Notes: a model not told the origin generated them from the sequence alone. Positions 49,016 to 59,603 are shown, counted from the stretch's first letter. The stretch is DNA of 64,000 bases from Clostridia bacterium (GCA_016937975.1 JAFGVN010000068.1:1-64000); one strand, 5' to 3'. Translations and numbers: made by a program.

Positions 49016-52000
49016 CTATTTTTTAAGTAGAAAATCTTTGATCATACCTATATTATCCGTAAGATCACTTAAGGTTACCACGGCTTGTCCAAGCTTGTCG
49101 TCCCCTTTAATTAACTTATTCTTATTGTAAATCGTTTTTATTTCATGATAACGCTTGGCTTCAGATTCAGACAAACATCCAACTATTTCTTTCCATTTCA
49201 AAATATTGGATTCAGCATCAGTTGTTAAGGTTTGACAATCATTTTCATAACTTGCCAAAATTTCACTAAACAACTCTTCTTCATTCATGACAGAAACCAC
49301 TTTTTCTGCAATTTTATTCATGTTACGATAGGATCCCTGTAATTTAAACGGTGGTTCATTTCTGTACTCATCCGCTTGAGCGGCAGAATAGATATAAGCC
49401 ATATTTACTTTAAGAACGATATCTCTAACTGTATTAAGCTTTTTAAGGACTTCAATGTATTCGCTCAATTCATCAGAAGAATAACTGCTTTCTAATGACA
49501 CATCTTCCCTTTCAGCACCTGATGCCAATTCTATTAAGCCATATAAATCTTTTGGAGATTTATTGGTCAATTTAGACAATACTGGATTGGATGTAACAGC
49601 ATTTTCAATATAACTGAGTTTAAAGGCCTTTTCATTCTCCCTGAGCATATCACCAAGATTGTAAACATCTGCTCTGTTGGCTAACATATCAGGTATTTTG
49701 AATTTGTCACCACTTTCAGTATAAGGGTTACCAGCCATCACCACGGCTATTTTTTTACCTCGCAAATCAAAGGTCTGACCTATACCCTTATAAACACCTT
49801 CAATTTTCCTCTGCCCATCACACAATGAAATAAACTTTTGCAAGAACTCTGGATGACAATGCTGAATATCATCAATATAAAGCATGACATTATTCCCGAT
49901 TTTAAGGGCTAGGTTTAACTTTCTTAATTCTTCCCTTGCACTTGAATGCGTTGCCTTTTCTGGATCAAGGGATGTGACTTCATGACCAAGTGACGGTCCG
50001 TTTACTTTCACAAGTATGAAACCTAATCGACTTGCAATGTATTCCATTAATGTGGTTTTACCATAGCCAGGTGGAGAAACCAATAGCAATAGACCCATTA
50101 AATCTGTACGTTTGTTGTCACCAACAACACCCATTTGCTTGGCTAAGTTGTCACCAATCAAGGGTAAATAGACTTCATCAATGAGTTTGTTTCTCACGAA
50201 AGATGAAAGCACTCTAGGCTTGAAATCATCTAGCCTCAACTGACCTTTAAAGTCATCCAACAAGCCTTTTTTTATGGTATGAAGCCTATTAAACTCTTTT
50301 ACAGTTCCTTCAGAGAAGTTTTTAAGTTTATCATTGAATCTTGTGTAAGCCAAAGTATAAGTGCCTTCATTAATTTGACCATGTGATCCAACTAAATCCG
50401 TAATAGCCTTAGTCGTTGAAGTCGCTACGACGCCACTGGTATCCAAAGTTTCATCAAATAGCAGTACCACCGTTTCAACAAGAATAGCTTCAGCTTCTTC
50501 AGGTTTTAACGTACTGAAGACTTCTTCCAGTTCTGCATGAATAAACCCTTCTAACCATGATTTAATTAAGAAATATTGTCCTTCCAAATCTCCAGCCATA
50601 TGCTTTCTTGAAGCTTCAAAGGCCTCTCTTGCACTTTTTACAAGTAAGTATTCCATGAACTGATCATAAAGATGCTTCGCTTCTAAACTGATCACAAAGG
50701 CATCGTTTTTCATGATTTCCTTTGTTAAATATTCTGAAACACCATGAAGGTCATCGCTATCAATGAATTTTACTTCTTCAAGTTTTTCTTCTAAGATGTT
50801 CATAATGAAAGGCAAGTAATCATCTAACTTAGGTGCATTTTCAAAGAATGCACTCATGGTGGCTAAATGTGTTAATCGCCTACTGATTTTTTCTTTTGAA
50901 ACGTCATCAATGAGTCGATACCAGAACAGTCTACCTAGGGCACGCGTCTTATGTCCATAGGTTAACAAGTTGACTGAATAATAAAGTTCCAACATAGAAA
51001 AGAGTATTTTCGTTGCATCTAAATCATGTACGCCTTTTGTATAACCTTCTTGATATTTGGTTTCCATGTCACTTCTAACGACTTCCAAAAGTTCCTCTTC
51101 AGAAAGTGTTTTTAATTGTTCCAAATCCTTCTGACCTTTACACTTATATGCATTGAATACAGAATAAGCCAAGTATTCACCACGATAGACTTCATAGTTT
51201 TCTGATACAATACTTTGATTGAACAAATGCTTGTAGGTCATTATTTCACTGGAATTTACCTCATCCCAGAAATCTGTACCAGTAATATGATAATAAAATC
51301 GATCATCTTTAAAAATCATGGACAAGTCTACTTCTTTTCTGTTTACTGAGAAATGATGTGCACCTAACTTAATGACATCCTCACCATTTAAATAAAGCTC
51401 TTTTTTGTCTTTTAACTGTCTTAAAGTGTCTTCTTTTAATAGTTTGAGTTTGGAACTAATTTCATCGGCCTTTACATTATCGCCTAAGGATCTTAACTCA
51501 GAAATAATATCTCTAACCTTTTCAGCCATAAGATCTGTTGCCAGATAACCATTGATTTCTTCAGCTGAATCCAAATTGGAAAGACGATTTTCTATGCCTG
51601 ATAAAATCCTTTGAGAGGAATCAAAGAGCACGACTAACTTCTTGTTCAATTTATCAAGAATGGTCTGCTTTTTTGTTTCAAAGGTATTGTAGATTTCTTC
51701 TCTTTTTTCACTTAACTGAATGACATAATCATCAAACTCTGAAAACTTACCTTCCAACTCTTGAATCTGAACCATGATTTTATTAAGATAAGTATCACAT
51801 TTTTCATCGGTATCAGAGATTTCTAGATAATTGACAACCGCCTGCCCCAACAAATTAATTTGAGCATTAAATTGAATGGACATTTCACTTTTAGTAAAAG
51901 ACTCAATTTTAGTCTTTAACCTTGCTTTTGCGTTGTTCAACAAAGAAAATTGTCCTGATATCTTTTCAATGATTTCAGTGGTAACCGTTGGATCCTCAAT

Positions 52001-53896
52001 CTTAAAGTTACTGACAATATCCATCAACAGCTCTAAATCGGATGAAGTTTTATCCATGCTTTCAGCTAACACTTTGCCTTCTTGGGACTTTTCAACATTC
52101 TGAATAGCATTTTGTAAAGATTCGACTTGTTCCTCATAAGGCTTCAATCCAGTTGGACCAATGATGAAATCAACACATTTTTTTGAAAACTCTTCGTTTT
52201 TGCCTTTTACTTTTTCATCGAGCGCATTCACGAGATCTAAATCTGTATACATCAAATCTCTTAAGGAAACAATTTGACCTCTTAGTTTTCTGATCTCACT
52301 TAAAACATCCACATATTCATAAACAGAATCCAATGAACCAAATTCAATGTGTTTTAGTAACGCATCTGTTTGGTCTTTAGTGATATTAATCTGCTCTTCT
52401 GTTGCTTTTTTTATTCTTGAAACTTTCTCAAATTCACCAATAGCAAAGGTAGCCGTTTCTTTGACTGCTTTAAGTTCTTCAGCAAGGTTAAAGGTTTCTT
52501 CCTTACTCACCCAGAAATAGGAATCGATAATCGTTTGAGTTTCCTTAACAATATCCATATAGACGCTTTGATAGCTGTCACCTTTTTGAATTAACTTTAT
52601 TACACCCTGACAAGCTGCAATACAATCTACAACCTCTTTGTTACCGATTTTAAACAACATGGAATCACTGCTTTGTTCAATGATATAGTCTTTTCCGACA
52701 TAAGGTGTAGACCATTTTTGTAAGGTGTGATTTCTTCTCGGTTCGTTTTCATGACGAAAAACCACCATTTCTCCATCATTGAAGTGAGAATATCCACTAC
52801 AAATAATTGGTGTATCTATGGATTGTTCAATAACATTGTAGGAATAGATCAAGTAAATCCCTGTATCCATATTATAGAAGATATACTGAAAATCCTCACC
52901 ATTTGGAGACTGAATCATTTGATCAAAGACTGGGTTATCAATAGGTACATCAAATAACTTATACTCACCTGTTCGTAAATAATAGCCTTGTGGAAAAATT
53001 AAACCATGTCCTCCAGGCAGTAATTTACATGAATGTTCCACTGAGTCGATTCTAACAATATTTTTTAACTTATCATTAAAGATAAAGTAACGATAACGTT
53101 CTTCCTTGTAAGGCAAAATCTTAAGCACGATCATCTGACCAAGATCGGCATAATAAATTTCTGCATCATCTAAGGTCTGATCAGGATCCATAACTTCCTC
53201 TGAATAAATCCCTTTTCCAGAAGAAGTATTGTCTTCAATCTTGACTGTTAAATCGCCACCAATGGTTTCCACAAACAAGCGATCCAAGATTGAAACATGT
53301 GGATGTAAGCCTGTACGCTGATGGTCTCGAGTTGCTCTTTCAAATTTAAAGTCGTTTCCTACATTGAACTTAACTTCATGATCACTACGATTATCTAAAT
53401 ATCGTAAAGTGTCCCCTTCGATTTGCCATTTGAAGGTCTTAATATTTCTTGCATCACTTGAAGTTTGAAAAACCATATAAAAATAAGGTTCAATTATCGT
53501 AAATTTTGAAAAGAAAGTATTCTTATAATACAAATATAAATCTTCAAAATCCTTCTTAAAAAGATCATCATCAATGAGTGAGAGGGATTCCTTCGAAAAA
53601 CCCTCATCACTATGTTTATAAATTGAGAAAACATCCTTTAACTCAACTTTTGATTTTAATCCAATGTGTACGTTGTAACCAAATATAAAACAACTATCTA
53701 CTGGAGCCATATCCCTTGGAATACAGTTATTTTCAGTAAGAACCCGATCACTTGATAACAGCTTAGTCTCTATTGAACCAAAAACTTCTTTCCTAAGAGT
53801 ATTCAGCTTTCCAGTTTTAGTTTGTAAGTCTTTTCCCTGTTTTTCGAGACGACTCTTTATAACTTCATAGGTTCCGTTATCCATTTTATTCTCCAA
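49016..53896 (-). CDS. Giant coiled-coil AAA-type ATPase (1626 aa; resembles proteins labelled 'DNA repair ATPase')
   Basis: Walker A LLLVSPPGYGKTTLMEYIASRLGF and Walker B NVMLYIDDIQHC in the C-terminal third; long helical/coiled-coil middle. Confidence 0.8.
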   Translation of the reverse strand: MENKMDNGTYEVIKSRLEKQGKDLQTKTGKLNTLRKEVFGSIETKLLSSDRVLTENNCIPRDMAPVDSCFIFGYNVHIGLKSKVELKDVFSIYKHSDEGFSKESLSLIDDDLFKKDFEDLYLYYKNTFFSKFTIIEPYFYMVFQTSSDARNIKTFKWQIEGDTLRYLDNRSDHEVKFNVGNDFKFERATRDHQRTGLHPHVSILDRLFVETIGGDLTVKIEDNTSSGKGIYSEEVMDPDQTLDDAEIYYADLGQMIVLKILPYKEERYRYFIFNDKLKNIVRIDSVEHSCKLLPGGHGLIFPQGYYLRTGEYKLFDVPIDNPVFDQMIQSPNGEDFQYIFYNMDTGIYLIYSYNVIEQSIDTPIICSGYSHFNDGEMVVFRHENEPRRNHTLQKWSTPYVGKDYIIEQSSDSMLFKIGNKEVVDCIAACQGVIKLIQKGDSYQSVYMDIVKETQTIIDSYFWVSKEETFNLAEELKAVKETATFAIGEFEKVSRIKKATEEQINITKDQTDALLKHIEFGSLDSVYEYVDVLSEIRKLRGQIVSLRDLMYTDLDLVNALDEKVKGKNEEFSKKCVDFIIGPTGLKPYEEQVESLQNAIQNVEKSQEGKVLAESMDKTSSDLELLMDIVSNFKIEDPTVTTEIIEKISGQFSLLNNAKARLKTKIESFTKSEMSIQFNAQINLLGQAVVNYLEISDTDEKCDTYLNKIMVQIQELEGKFSEFDDYVIQLSEKREEIYNTFETKKQTILDKLNKKLVVLFDSSQRILSGIENRLSNLDSAEEINGYLATDLMAEKVRDIISELRSLGDNVKADEISSKLKLLKEDTLRQLKDKKELYLNGEDVIKLGAHHFSVNRKEVDLSMIFKDDRFYYHITGTDFWDEVNSSEIMTYKHLFNQSIVSENYEVYRGEYLAYSVFNAYKCKGQKDLEQLKTLSEEELLEVVRSDMETKYQEGYTKGVHDLDATKILFSMLELYYSVNLLTYGHKTRALGRLFWYRLIDDVSKEKISRRLTHLATMSAFFENAPKLDDYLPFIMNILEEKLEEVKFIDSDDLHGVSEYLTKEIMKNDAFVISLEAKHLYDQFMEYLLVKSAREAFEASRKHMAGDLEGQYFLIKSWLEGFIHAELEEVFSTLKPEEAEAILVETVVLLFDETLDTSGVVATSTTKAITDLVGSHGQINEGTYTLAYTRFNDKLKNFSEGTVKEFNRLHTIKKGLLDDFKGQLRLDDFKPRVLSSFVRNKLIDEVYLPLIGDNLAKQMGVVGDNKRTDLMGLLLLVSPPGYGKTTLMEYIASRLGFILVKVNGPSLGHEVTSLDPEKATHSSAREELRKLNLALKIGNNVMLYIDDIQHCHPEFLQKFISLCDGQRKIEGVYKGIGQTFDLRGKKIAVVMAGNPYTESGDKFKIPDMLANRADVYNLGDMLRENEKAFKLSYIENAVTSNPVLSKLTNKSPKDLYGLIELASGAEREDVSLESSYSSDELSEYIEVLKKLNTVRDIVLKVNMAYIYSAAQADEYRNEPPFKLQGSYRNMNKIAEKVVSVMNEEELFSEILASYENDCQTLTTDAESNILKWKEIVGCLSESEAKRYHEIKTIYNKNKLIKGDDKLGQAVVTLSDLTDNIGMIKDFLLKK

Positions 53897-55910
53897 TTGT
53901 TGAATGAATCATACTTGCAGGTAAATTCTCAACACCAGCCTTTTTCACCGTGTCCAATAATTTGTTTAGCATTGGCTTGTCACTGCTGTCAGCAGAACCC
54001 ATCATCTTATGAATGGCACCAGCAATGGATAAATGCATTAAATCTTGAGATGAAAGGTTAAATCTACCCATTAAGTTTTTAAGTTGATTTTGGAAATAAT
54101 CTGCATCGCCAATAATTAAAGTTTCTTTGATATCTGTCATGACTTGAGAGTTGTCAACAAATCGATCTACAGACTTACCCTTTGCAATTGAACCAATAAT
54201 TTTATCAAAGAACATTGTTTCACCACCAACGATATCAATCTTAGCGGATTTAAGCGCTTCATTGATAACTGATGCCTGTGCCATGGCAATATCCTTTTGA
54301 ATGTTGATTTGTGCAAGGTCGATTTGCTTTTCTTTATCCAATTTAAGTTTGAACTCTTCATGTTCTTTACCAACTGAGTCAAGAAGTTTCATGCTGTTCG
54401 CTTTTTCTCTAATACCCTCTGCTTCAGAAACATATTTTTTCTTAAGGTTATCTGCAATAACAGTGCCCTCTTTTTCAAGAACTTCAACTTTAGCTGTTTC
54501 TCCTCTTGCTTCAGCCATTGCTTTAGCTTCAATAATTTTCGATTCAGCAATACCCTCAACAGAATTCTCTTGAATACGAGCATCAACTAATACTTTAATT
54601 GCATCTGCTTCTTTTTGTGATGCTTTCAATTTCGCTTCAGCATCAATAACAACTTTTTCTGCATCCTTTTCAGCCGCCATCTTAGCTGCTTCTGCTGCCT
54701 TAACTTGTCTAATTTGTTGGGTTTCAGCATCTTCTTCTGCTTTTCTTAAAGCGACATTCTTTGTTCTTTCTGCTTCTGCAAGTGCACGTGTATCTTTGAT
54801 TTTTTCTTCTTCAACAACCGTTTCTTTTTCAACAGCAACTCTTTCCCGAATAACCACTTGTACATTTTTCTTTTCAACTTCAACTAACTTTTCTTTGTCA
54901 ATGACTGCCAGTTCTACTAATTTATCTTTCTCTGTTCTTTCTAACAGACGTTTTCTTTCTACACGTTCAGTTTCAACTGCTTCAGTACTTTCTTTTGCTT
55001 TAGAGGCAATGATAATTTGTCTTGCTTTGTTTTCTTCTGCAATACCAATTTCCTCTTCTGTTTTAACACGAGCCATTTCAGATTTATAACGTTCCTCTTG
55101 AGCAACTTTTTCAGCTTCTGCCTGTTCACGAGAATTGATAATGGAAATTTCTTTTCTTTGTTTTGCTTCAGCCGCTTCTCTTTGCTTGTCCAATTCTAAT
55201 ATAGCTTCCGTTGCCGCTACGTCTTGTTTCTTGATGGTTTTCTCTTTTTCTCTTTCTATTTCATTGGCTAAAATTCTTTGAGCAGCAGTCAACTCTGTAA
55301 TTTTTTTGATACCTTCTGCATCTAAGATGTTCTCAGCATTTAATAAACGGATATCTGTTTGCTCCAAATAATCAATTGCAGCGTCATCGAGTACATAACC
55401 ATTTAAATCTGTACCAATGATTTGAAGGATCTCTTCCTTGAATTTCTCACGATCCGTATAAAGTTGAACGAAATCAAACTTTTTACCTACAGTTTTTAGG
55501 GCTTCAGAAAATTTCGCATCAAAAAATTCCATAAGTGTTTTAGGATCTGATGCCTTTTGACAACCTAACAATTGAGCAACTTTTAATACGTCTTGTGTGG
55601 TCTGATTTACCCTTACAAAAAAAGCAACTCGAATATCAGCTCTTAAGTTGTCTTTACAAATTAAACCGTCTTTACCTTCTCTGGCAATTTCAACGCGCTT
55701 AACTGAAATATCCATGATTTCATATCGATGAATAATTGGAACAACCATGATACCACCAAAGCTTACCACTTGGTTACCTACACCATTTCGGATAATAACC
55801 TTTGACTGTTCAACTTTGTGATAGAATTTTGCAAATAATGCAAGTAGTCCAATAATTATAACGATGGTAACACCAGCTGTTACGAAAGTTACTTGTGATA
55901 AAAAACCCAT
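53886..55910 (-). CDS. Flotillin/YqiK-like SPFH-domain protein
   Basis: N-terminal TM, KVIIRNGVGNQVVSFGGIMVVPIIHRYEIMDISVKRVEI, Ala/Glu/Lys-rich coiled coil. Confidence 0.93.
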   Translation of the reverse strand: MGFLSQVTFVTAGVTIVIIIGLLALFAKFYHKVEQSKVIIRNGVGNQVVSFGGIMVVPIIHRYEIMDISVKRVEIAREGKDGLICKDNLRADIRVAFFVRVNQTTQDVLKVAQLLGCQKASDPKTLMEFFDAKFSEALKTVGKKFDFVQLYTDREKFKEEILQIIGTDLNGYVLDDAAIDYLEQTDIRLLNAENILDAEGIKKITELTAAQRILANEIEREKEKTIKKQDVAATEAILELDKQREAAEAKQRKEISIINSREQAEAEKVAQEERYKSEMARVKTEEEIGIAEENKARQIIIASKAKESTEAVETERVERKRLLERTEKDKLVELAVIDKEKLVEVEKKNVQVVIRERVAVEKETVVEEEKIKDTRALAEAERTKNVALRKAEEDAETQQIRQVKAAEAAKMAAEKDAEKVVIDAEAKLKASQKEADAIKVLVDARIQENSVEGIAESKIIEAKAMAEARGETAKVEVLEKEGTVIADNLKKKYVSEAEGIREKANSMKLLDSVGKEHEEFKLKLDKEKQIDLAQINIQKDIAMAQASVINEALKSAKIDIVGGETMFFDKIIGSIAKGKSVDRFVDNSQVMTDIKETLIIGDADYFQNQLKNLMGRFNLSSQDLMHLSIAGAIHKMMGSADSSDKPMLNKLLDTVKKAGVENLPASMIHSTIGE

Positions 55911-56555
55911 CTACTCTTCCTCCATCTCTTTCATAAAAAACTCATCTTTTGATAGTGATTTCGCAATGTAATAAACATCCTTTGCATCTTTTCTAAAAAC
56001 AAAAGCAATATCGTTTTTTAGAAAATTTTCTTCTTCAAATTCAGCTTTTACATTAATGACGTACGCAGCACCATTTGTATTCACCTTTGCTTGACCTAGG
56101 CGTCCTTTACTTAAATCCGTAATCAACACACATCTTCTCTTTAAAATTTTCTCTTGAATATCATTTTTAGAATCATCCCTTTTAAAAACTTTTTTCAGTG
56201 GCTTAATTTCCATGCGTGTGATCACCATACTCAATATAAGTTCAGGTACAAGTAAAATCCCTGCCAATAACCCTTCAACACTGATTGGTAAATAATGTGT
56301 CAACATAGCAATAATCCAGAAGTTTAAAATGATTAAACTAAATGCCAATGCAACTGGCACTTCACCAAGATTAATAAAAACTGCCAAAGCATCTAATGGT
56401 CCTGTGGCATCACCAGCATCAATATCAAGATCAACATCAAAAAAGTCAAAATCGAAAAGGCCAATAATTGCCAAAACCCAATACAAGAGCATCATTAAAA
56501 GCATGACTGTTGGTATGACATTTACACCTGAAAATGCAAATCTTAATAGTTCCGT
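55911..56555 (-). CDS. YqiJ/NfeD-like membrane protein with C-terminal OB-fold-like domain
   Basis: LLRFAFSGVNVIPTVMLLMMLLYWVLAIIG, then KRRCVLITDLSKGRLGQAKVNTNGAAYVINVKAE. Start proposed at ACG 56555 behind GGGGGAGG; the ORF runs to 56633. Confidence 0.75.
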   Translation of the reverse strand, partial: TELLRFAFSGVNVIPTVMLLMMLLYWVLAIIGLFDFDFFDVDLDIDAGDATGPLDALAVFINLGEVPVALAFSLIILNFWIIAMLTHYLPISVEGLLAGILLVPELILSMVITRMEIKPLKKVFKRDDSKNDIQEKILKRRCVLITDLSKGRLGQAKVNTNGAAYVINVKAEFEEENFLKNDIAFVFRKDAKDVYYIAKSLSKDEFFMKEMEEE

Positions 56556-56733
56556 AAAATCCTCCCCCTTATTACTATAATTGGTATACTTACTCCAGTA
56601 TTCATAATTATAACAATAAAAAAAGCACATCAAAATGAATTAAAATCATACTTAATATAATTTAAATAAAACTACATTTATTGTGCGCTTTAATAGCACA
56701 AAGTTAAGGAATTCTTAATATTTGAAGGGACAT

Positions 56734-56758
56734 TAAAAAAGACTGGTTATCACCAGTC
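56734..56758 (-). terminator. Rho-independent terminator
   Basis: GACTGGT-GATA-ACCAGTC + T run on minus strand. Confidence 0.8.
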
Positions 56759-56762
56759 CAAA

Positions 56763-57809
56763 TTATATCGTCAAATCATTTGTTATTAAGTTCAATAAAT
56801 CTCTTAATCTTTTTTTGTCCAGTTCAATGTACAATTTGTTCTGTTCACCTTGTTCAAAGGTAATTAATCCTAAACCATACAATTTGTTAACATGATAACT
56901 CATGGTTGCTGGTGTAATTTTAAATTTCTTTGCCAATTCATTAGCATACCATTTTTCTTTAGAAAGCATTTGGATCATTTCGTATCTTTTAGGATCTGAC
57001 AGGAATTTTAGAAAAGATTGCATTAAATCCTTTTCAAAATCCTCTTTGTTCAACTGTTCAAGCTTGTCACTGTAAATGATAAAACCATCGTTCTTCATGC
57101 TAATCATCAGATTATAAGGTGAGAAGAATGTAATATAAGGTTGATAATCTACTTTTAACAAATCTTCTTCTTTCAGCATACCCGTTGAAATATTTATCAT
57201 AAACTCAATTGGATTATTGCTATACTTTTCGTTATGATCCGCTAGTTTATTTTCAAAGTATGCCTCTGAAGGTTTATATTTATGTTCAATGAAAGCTTCT
57301 CGTAAAGACGCAATGGCGTTCTTAAAAATAGAATTAAACAGTCTTTCATCCTTTAAGGTCTCAAAAATCATTTGAGCTTCCTTACTATAATCATTGAAAA
57401 AATGTGGTTGATCGTAATGATCCTTTATGGCTTTATGAAGCTTTTCAATTTTCAAATCCTTCTCTTCTAGCTCCAACACCTTTAATACGAAAGCCTGAAA
57501 ATCCTCAAGATTTTCCTCTTCCAAGGATTTATTATGTATGGTAATCGACATTAAATAGTCCATAAACATGGAAACCTTTTTGAAGAACATATCCAATTCA
57601 CTTTTTTGAATATAAGAAAGTTTTTCATTATAATAAATTTCAGCTTCGTCATAATATTCATCATAACTTTTCTTCAAGTCTTTAGAACTTATGGCTGGAT
57701 GTTGTTTCATTTCTTGATTAGACATTTTTCTCATATCATGTACATTCGCACAAGTATGGCAATAACCAATAAAATCAAAATCCAATTTGTATATAATCGT
57801 CGGTTTCAT
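56763..57809 (-). CDS. ArsR-like winged-helix transcriptional regulator (348 aa)
   Basis: C-terminal LSDPKRYEMIQMLSKEKWYANELAKKFKITPATMSYHVNKLYGLGLITFEQGEQNKLYIEL. Confidence 0.85.
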   Translation of the reverse strand: MKPTIIYKLDFDFIGYCHTCANVHDMRKMSNQEMKQHPAISSKDLKKSYDEYYDEAEIYYNEKLSYIQKSELDMFFKKVSMFMDYLMSITIHNKSLEEENLEDFQAFVLKVLELEEKDLKIEKLHKAIKDHYDQPHFFNDYSKEAQMIFETLKDERLFNSIFKNAIASLREAFIEHKYKPSEAYFENKLADHNEKYSNNPIEFMINISTGMLKEEDLLKVDYQPYITFFSPYNLMISMKNDGFIIYSDKLEQLNKEDFEKDLMQSFLKFLSDPKRYEMIQMLSKEKWYANELAKKFKITPATMSYHVNKLYGLGLITFEQGEQNKLYIELDKKRLRDLLNLITNDLTI

Positions 57810-57825
57810 AACAAGCCCTGTCTTT

Positions 57826-59151
57826 CTATAATTCCATCATTTTTTTATCTGTAAGCATTAAAAATGCTATACTTACAATCATTATACCACTAATAACTGG
57901 AAGAAGGTAGCTACTCATATGGTCTATCATAAAACCAAATAGAATTAAGCCTAATGGCGAAATGGATTGAGCGGCCATGGAGATGACTCCACCGACTCTT
58001 CCTCTGTATTGATCATCAATGCTTTTCTGCATCATCACTTGTAAAGGAATGTTAATGGCAATAATTACAGTACCCATAACAAATGAAATTACCCCTATAG
58101 CTAATAAATTCATATGCCTTGTAAAGCTCATCATGATAGGACTTGACGGTAGACCGAACAACATGAAAATCACGCCAAACAACAAAGTATTCTTTGCAGT
58201 CTTTTGAAAGATCTTATCATGATCCTTCTTGAAAATACCATATAAAATTGACATCACAAGCATGCCTAGTGGAAATCCCATTTGTACAATGCCATATTCC
58301 TGTGGTGTAGCTTTTAAAACCTCAACAGATGTAAAGGGCAACGAAATCGTTAAACTCATAGCGATAAAATTTAAAAATAATACATATTTCATAATACCTT
58401 TAATCAGTTTGTGTTCTTTAAGATATAAGATACCTTCCTTCATGGATGCCAACATGCTTTGAGCTTTTACATTATGATTTACAGGGCGATTATAGATGTT
58501 GAAATCAATAAACATTTCTGAAATCCCCGAACAAACAAAGGATAGCCCATTTAAAAGTAAAAAGTATTGAATGCCGATAGCTGCATAAACGATACCACCA
58601 AGTAATGGACCAACCAGTGAAGTTGATGAGTCTATGGTGGATCGAAATGAGTTTATTTTCATCAATCTCTTTTCATCCACTAAATTTGGAACACTGGCTC
58701 CTAAAGCTACTCCAAAGAAAGTGTTAAAGATGGTCAGCATAGCTGAAGAAAAGTATACAATTGGTAAGGTCAGTGCCGTAACCCTCGTTAATAGAAACAC
58801 ACCTAACATTAAGAATCCACTCAACAAATCCATAATGACAACCATTTTTTTACGATCCAACTTATCTGCCAAAGCCCCAGCAAAAGGAGAAAGTATGATT
58901 CTAGGTACCATACCAAATAGGATGGCCAATGCAAACGAAGCACCTGAGCCTGTTAGTTTCAGTACAAATAATCCAATTGCAAAATTATACATATAGGTTC
59001 CCAAAGAGGATACCGCACTGCCAGCCGTATATAAACCCATATTTCTTTTTATGTTTCTTTCCTTGACCTTCGTAATCCTTAGATTTTCGTCTAACTGTAT
59101 TTTTTCAGCCATATTTCCCCCATTTTGTACTGGCTTGAAAAAAGCAGACAT
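57826..59151 (-). CDS. MFS transporter (macrolide-efflux-like)
   Basis: 12-TM; MVPRIILSPFAGALADKLDRKKMVVIMDLLSG. Confidence 0.9.
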   Translation of the reverse strand: MSAFFKPVQNGGNMAEKIQLDENLRITKVKERNIKRNMGLYTAGSAVSSLGTYMYNFAIGLFVLKLTGSGASFALAILFGMVPRIILSPFAGALADKLDRKKMVVIMDLLSGFLMLGVFLLTRVTALTLPIVYFSSAMLTIFNTFFGVALGASVPNLVDEKRLMKINSFRSTIDSSTSLVGPLLGGIVYAAIGIQYFLLLNGLSFVCSGISEMFIDFNIYNRPVNHNVKAQSMLASMKEGILYLKEHKLIKGIMKYVLFLNFIAMSLTISLPFTSVEVLKATPQEYGIVQMGFPLGMLVMSILYGIFKKDHDKIFQKTAKNTLLFGVIFMLFGLPSSPIMMSFTRHMNLLAIGVISFVMGTVIIAINIPLQVMMQKSIDDQYRGRVGGVISMAAQSISPLGLILFGFMIDHMSSYLLPVISGIMIVSIAFLMLTDKKMMEL

Positions 59152-59176
59152 TCGTCCGCTTGTATCAAAACCTATG

Positions 59177-59293
59177 TTATTTTATTGATCTTCTTAAACT
59201 TTCAAGAATGATCTTTTCTTTTTGATTGTTCATGCTTAAATCATTTTTCTTAACCAATTTTTCAATCGATCTTTTCATTTTATGCCTCCTCAT
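59177..59293 (-). CDS. Unannotated basic micro-peptide (38 aa, or 33 aa from the inner ATG)
   Basis: AAGGAGGG SD then ATG; encodes MRRHKMKRSIEKLVKKNDLSMNNQKEKIILESLRRSIK. Confidence 0.6.
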   Translation of the reverse strand: MRRHKMKRSIEKLVKKNDLSMNNQKEKIILESLRRSIK

Positions 59294-59460
59294 AAAATCC
59301 CTCCTTAATAGTAGCCCCATAGTGTTCCTCATAATATTCTTGTCATTTAGCGAACTTCATCACATTCATTGCACACACTAGAACATTTAAGTACTATATC
59401 TATTTCATGGATTACGCATTGAAGGATTCCAAATATGTTTCAACTTAAGGTTTAATCTTG

Positions 59461-59559
59461 CTATTTAAGTAAACCAATAAACATGTCTTTTTCTTCTTTA
59501 TAGTTGTGTGTACTTGCTTTCAAAGCTCTTTCAATTCTTTTTTCTTGATGTTTTGTCAT
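59461..59559 (-). CDS. Unannotated basic micro-peptide (32 aa)
   Basis: ATAGGAGGTAAAGTTTATG SD/start; encodes MTKHQEKRIERALKASTHNYKEEKDMFIGLLK. Confidence 0.6.
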   Translation of the reverse strand: MTKHQEKRIERALKASTHNYKEEKDMFIGLLK

Positions 59560-59603
59560 AAACTTTACCTCCTATAACCAAGTGAATTAACTCATATTTA
59601 TAA

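Noticed and set aside
54167-55199. Short ORFs inside the flotillin gene on both strands
   Set aside because: Out-of-frame products of the biased Ala/Glu/Lys coiled-coil region.
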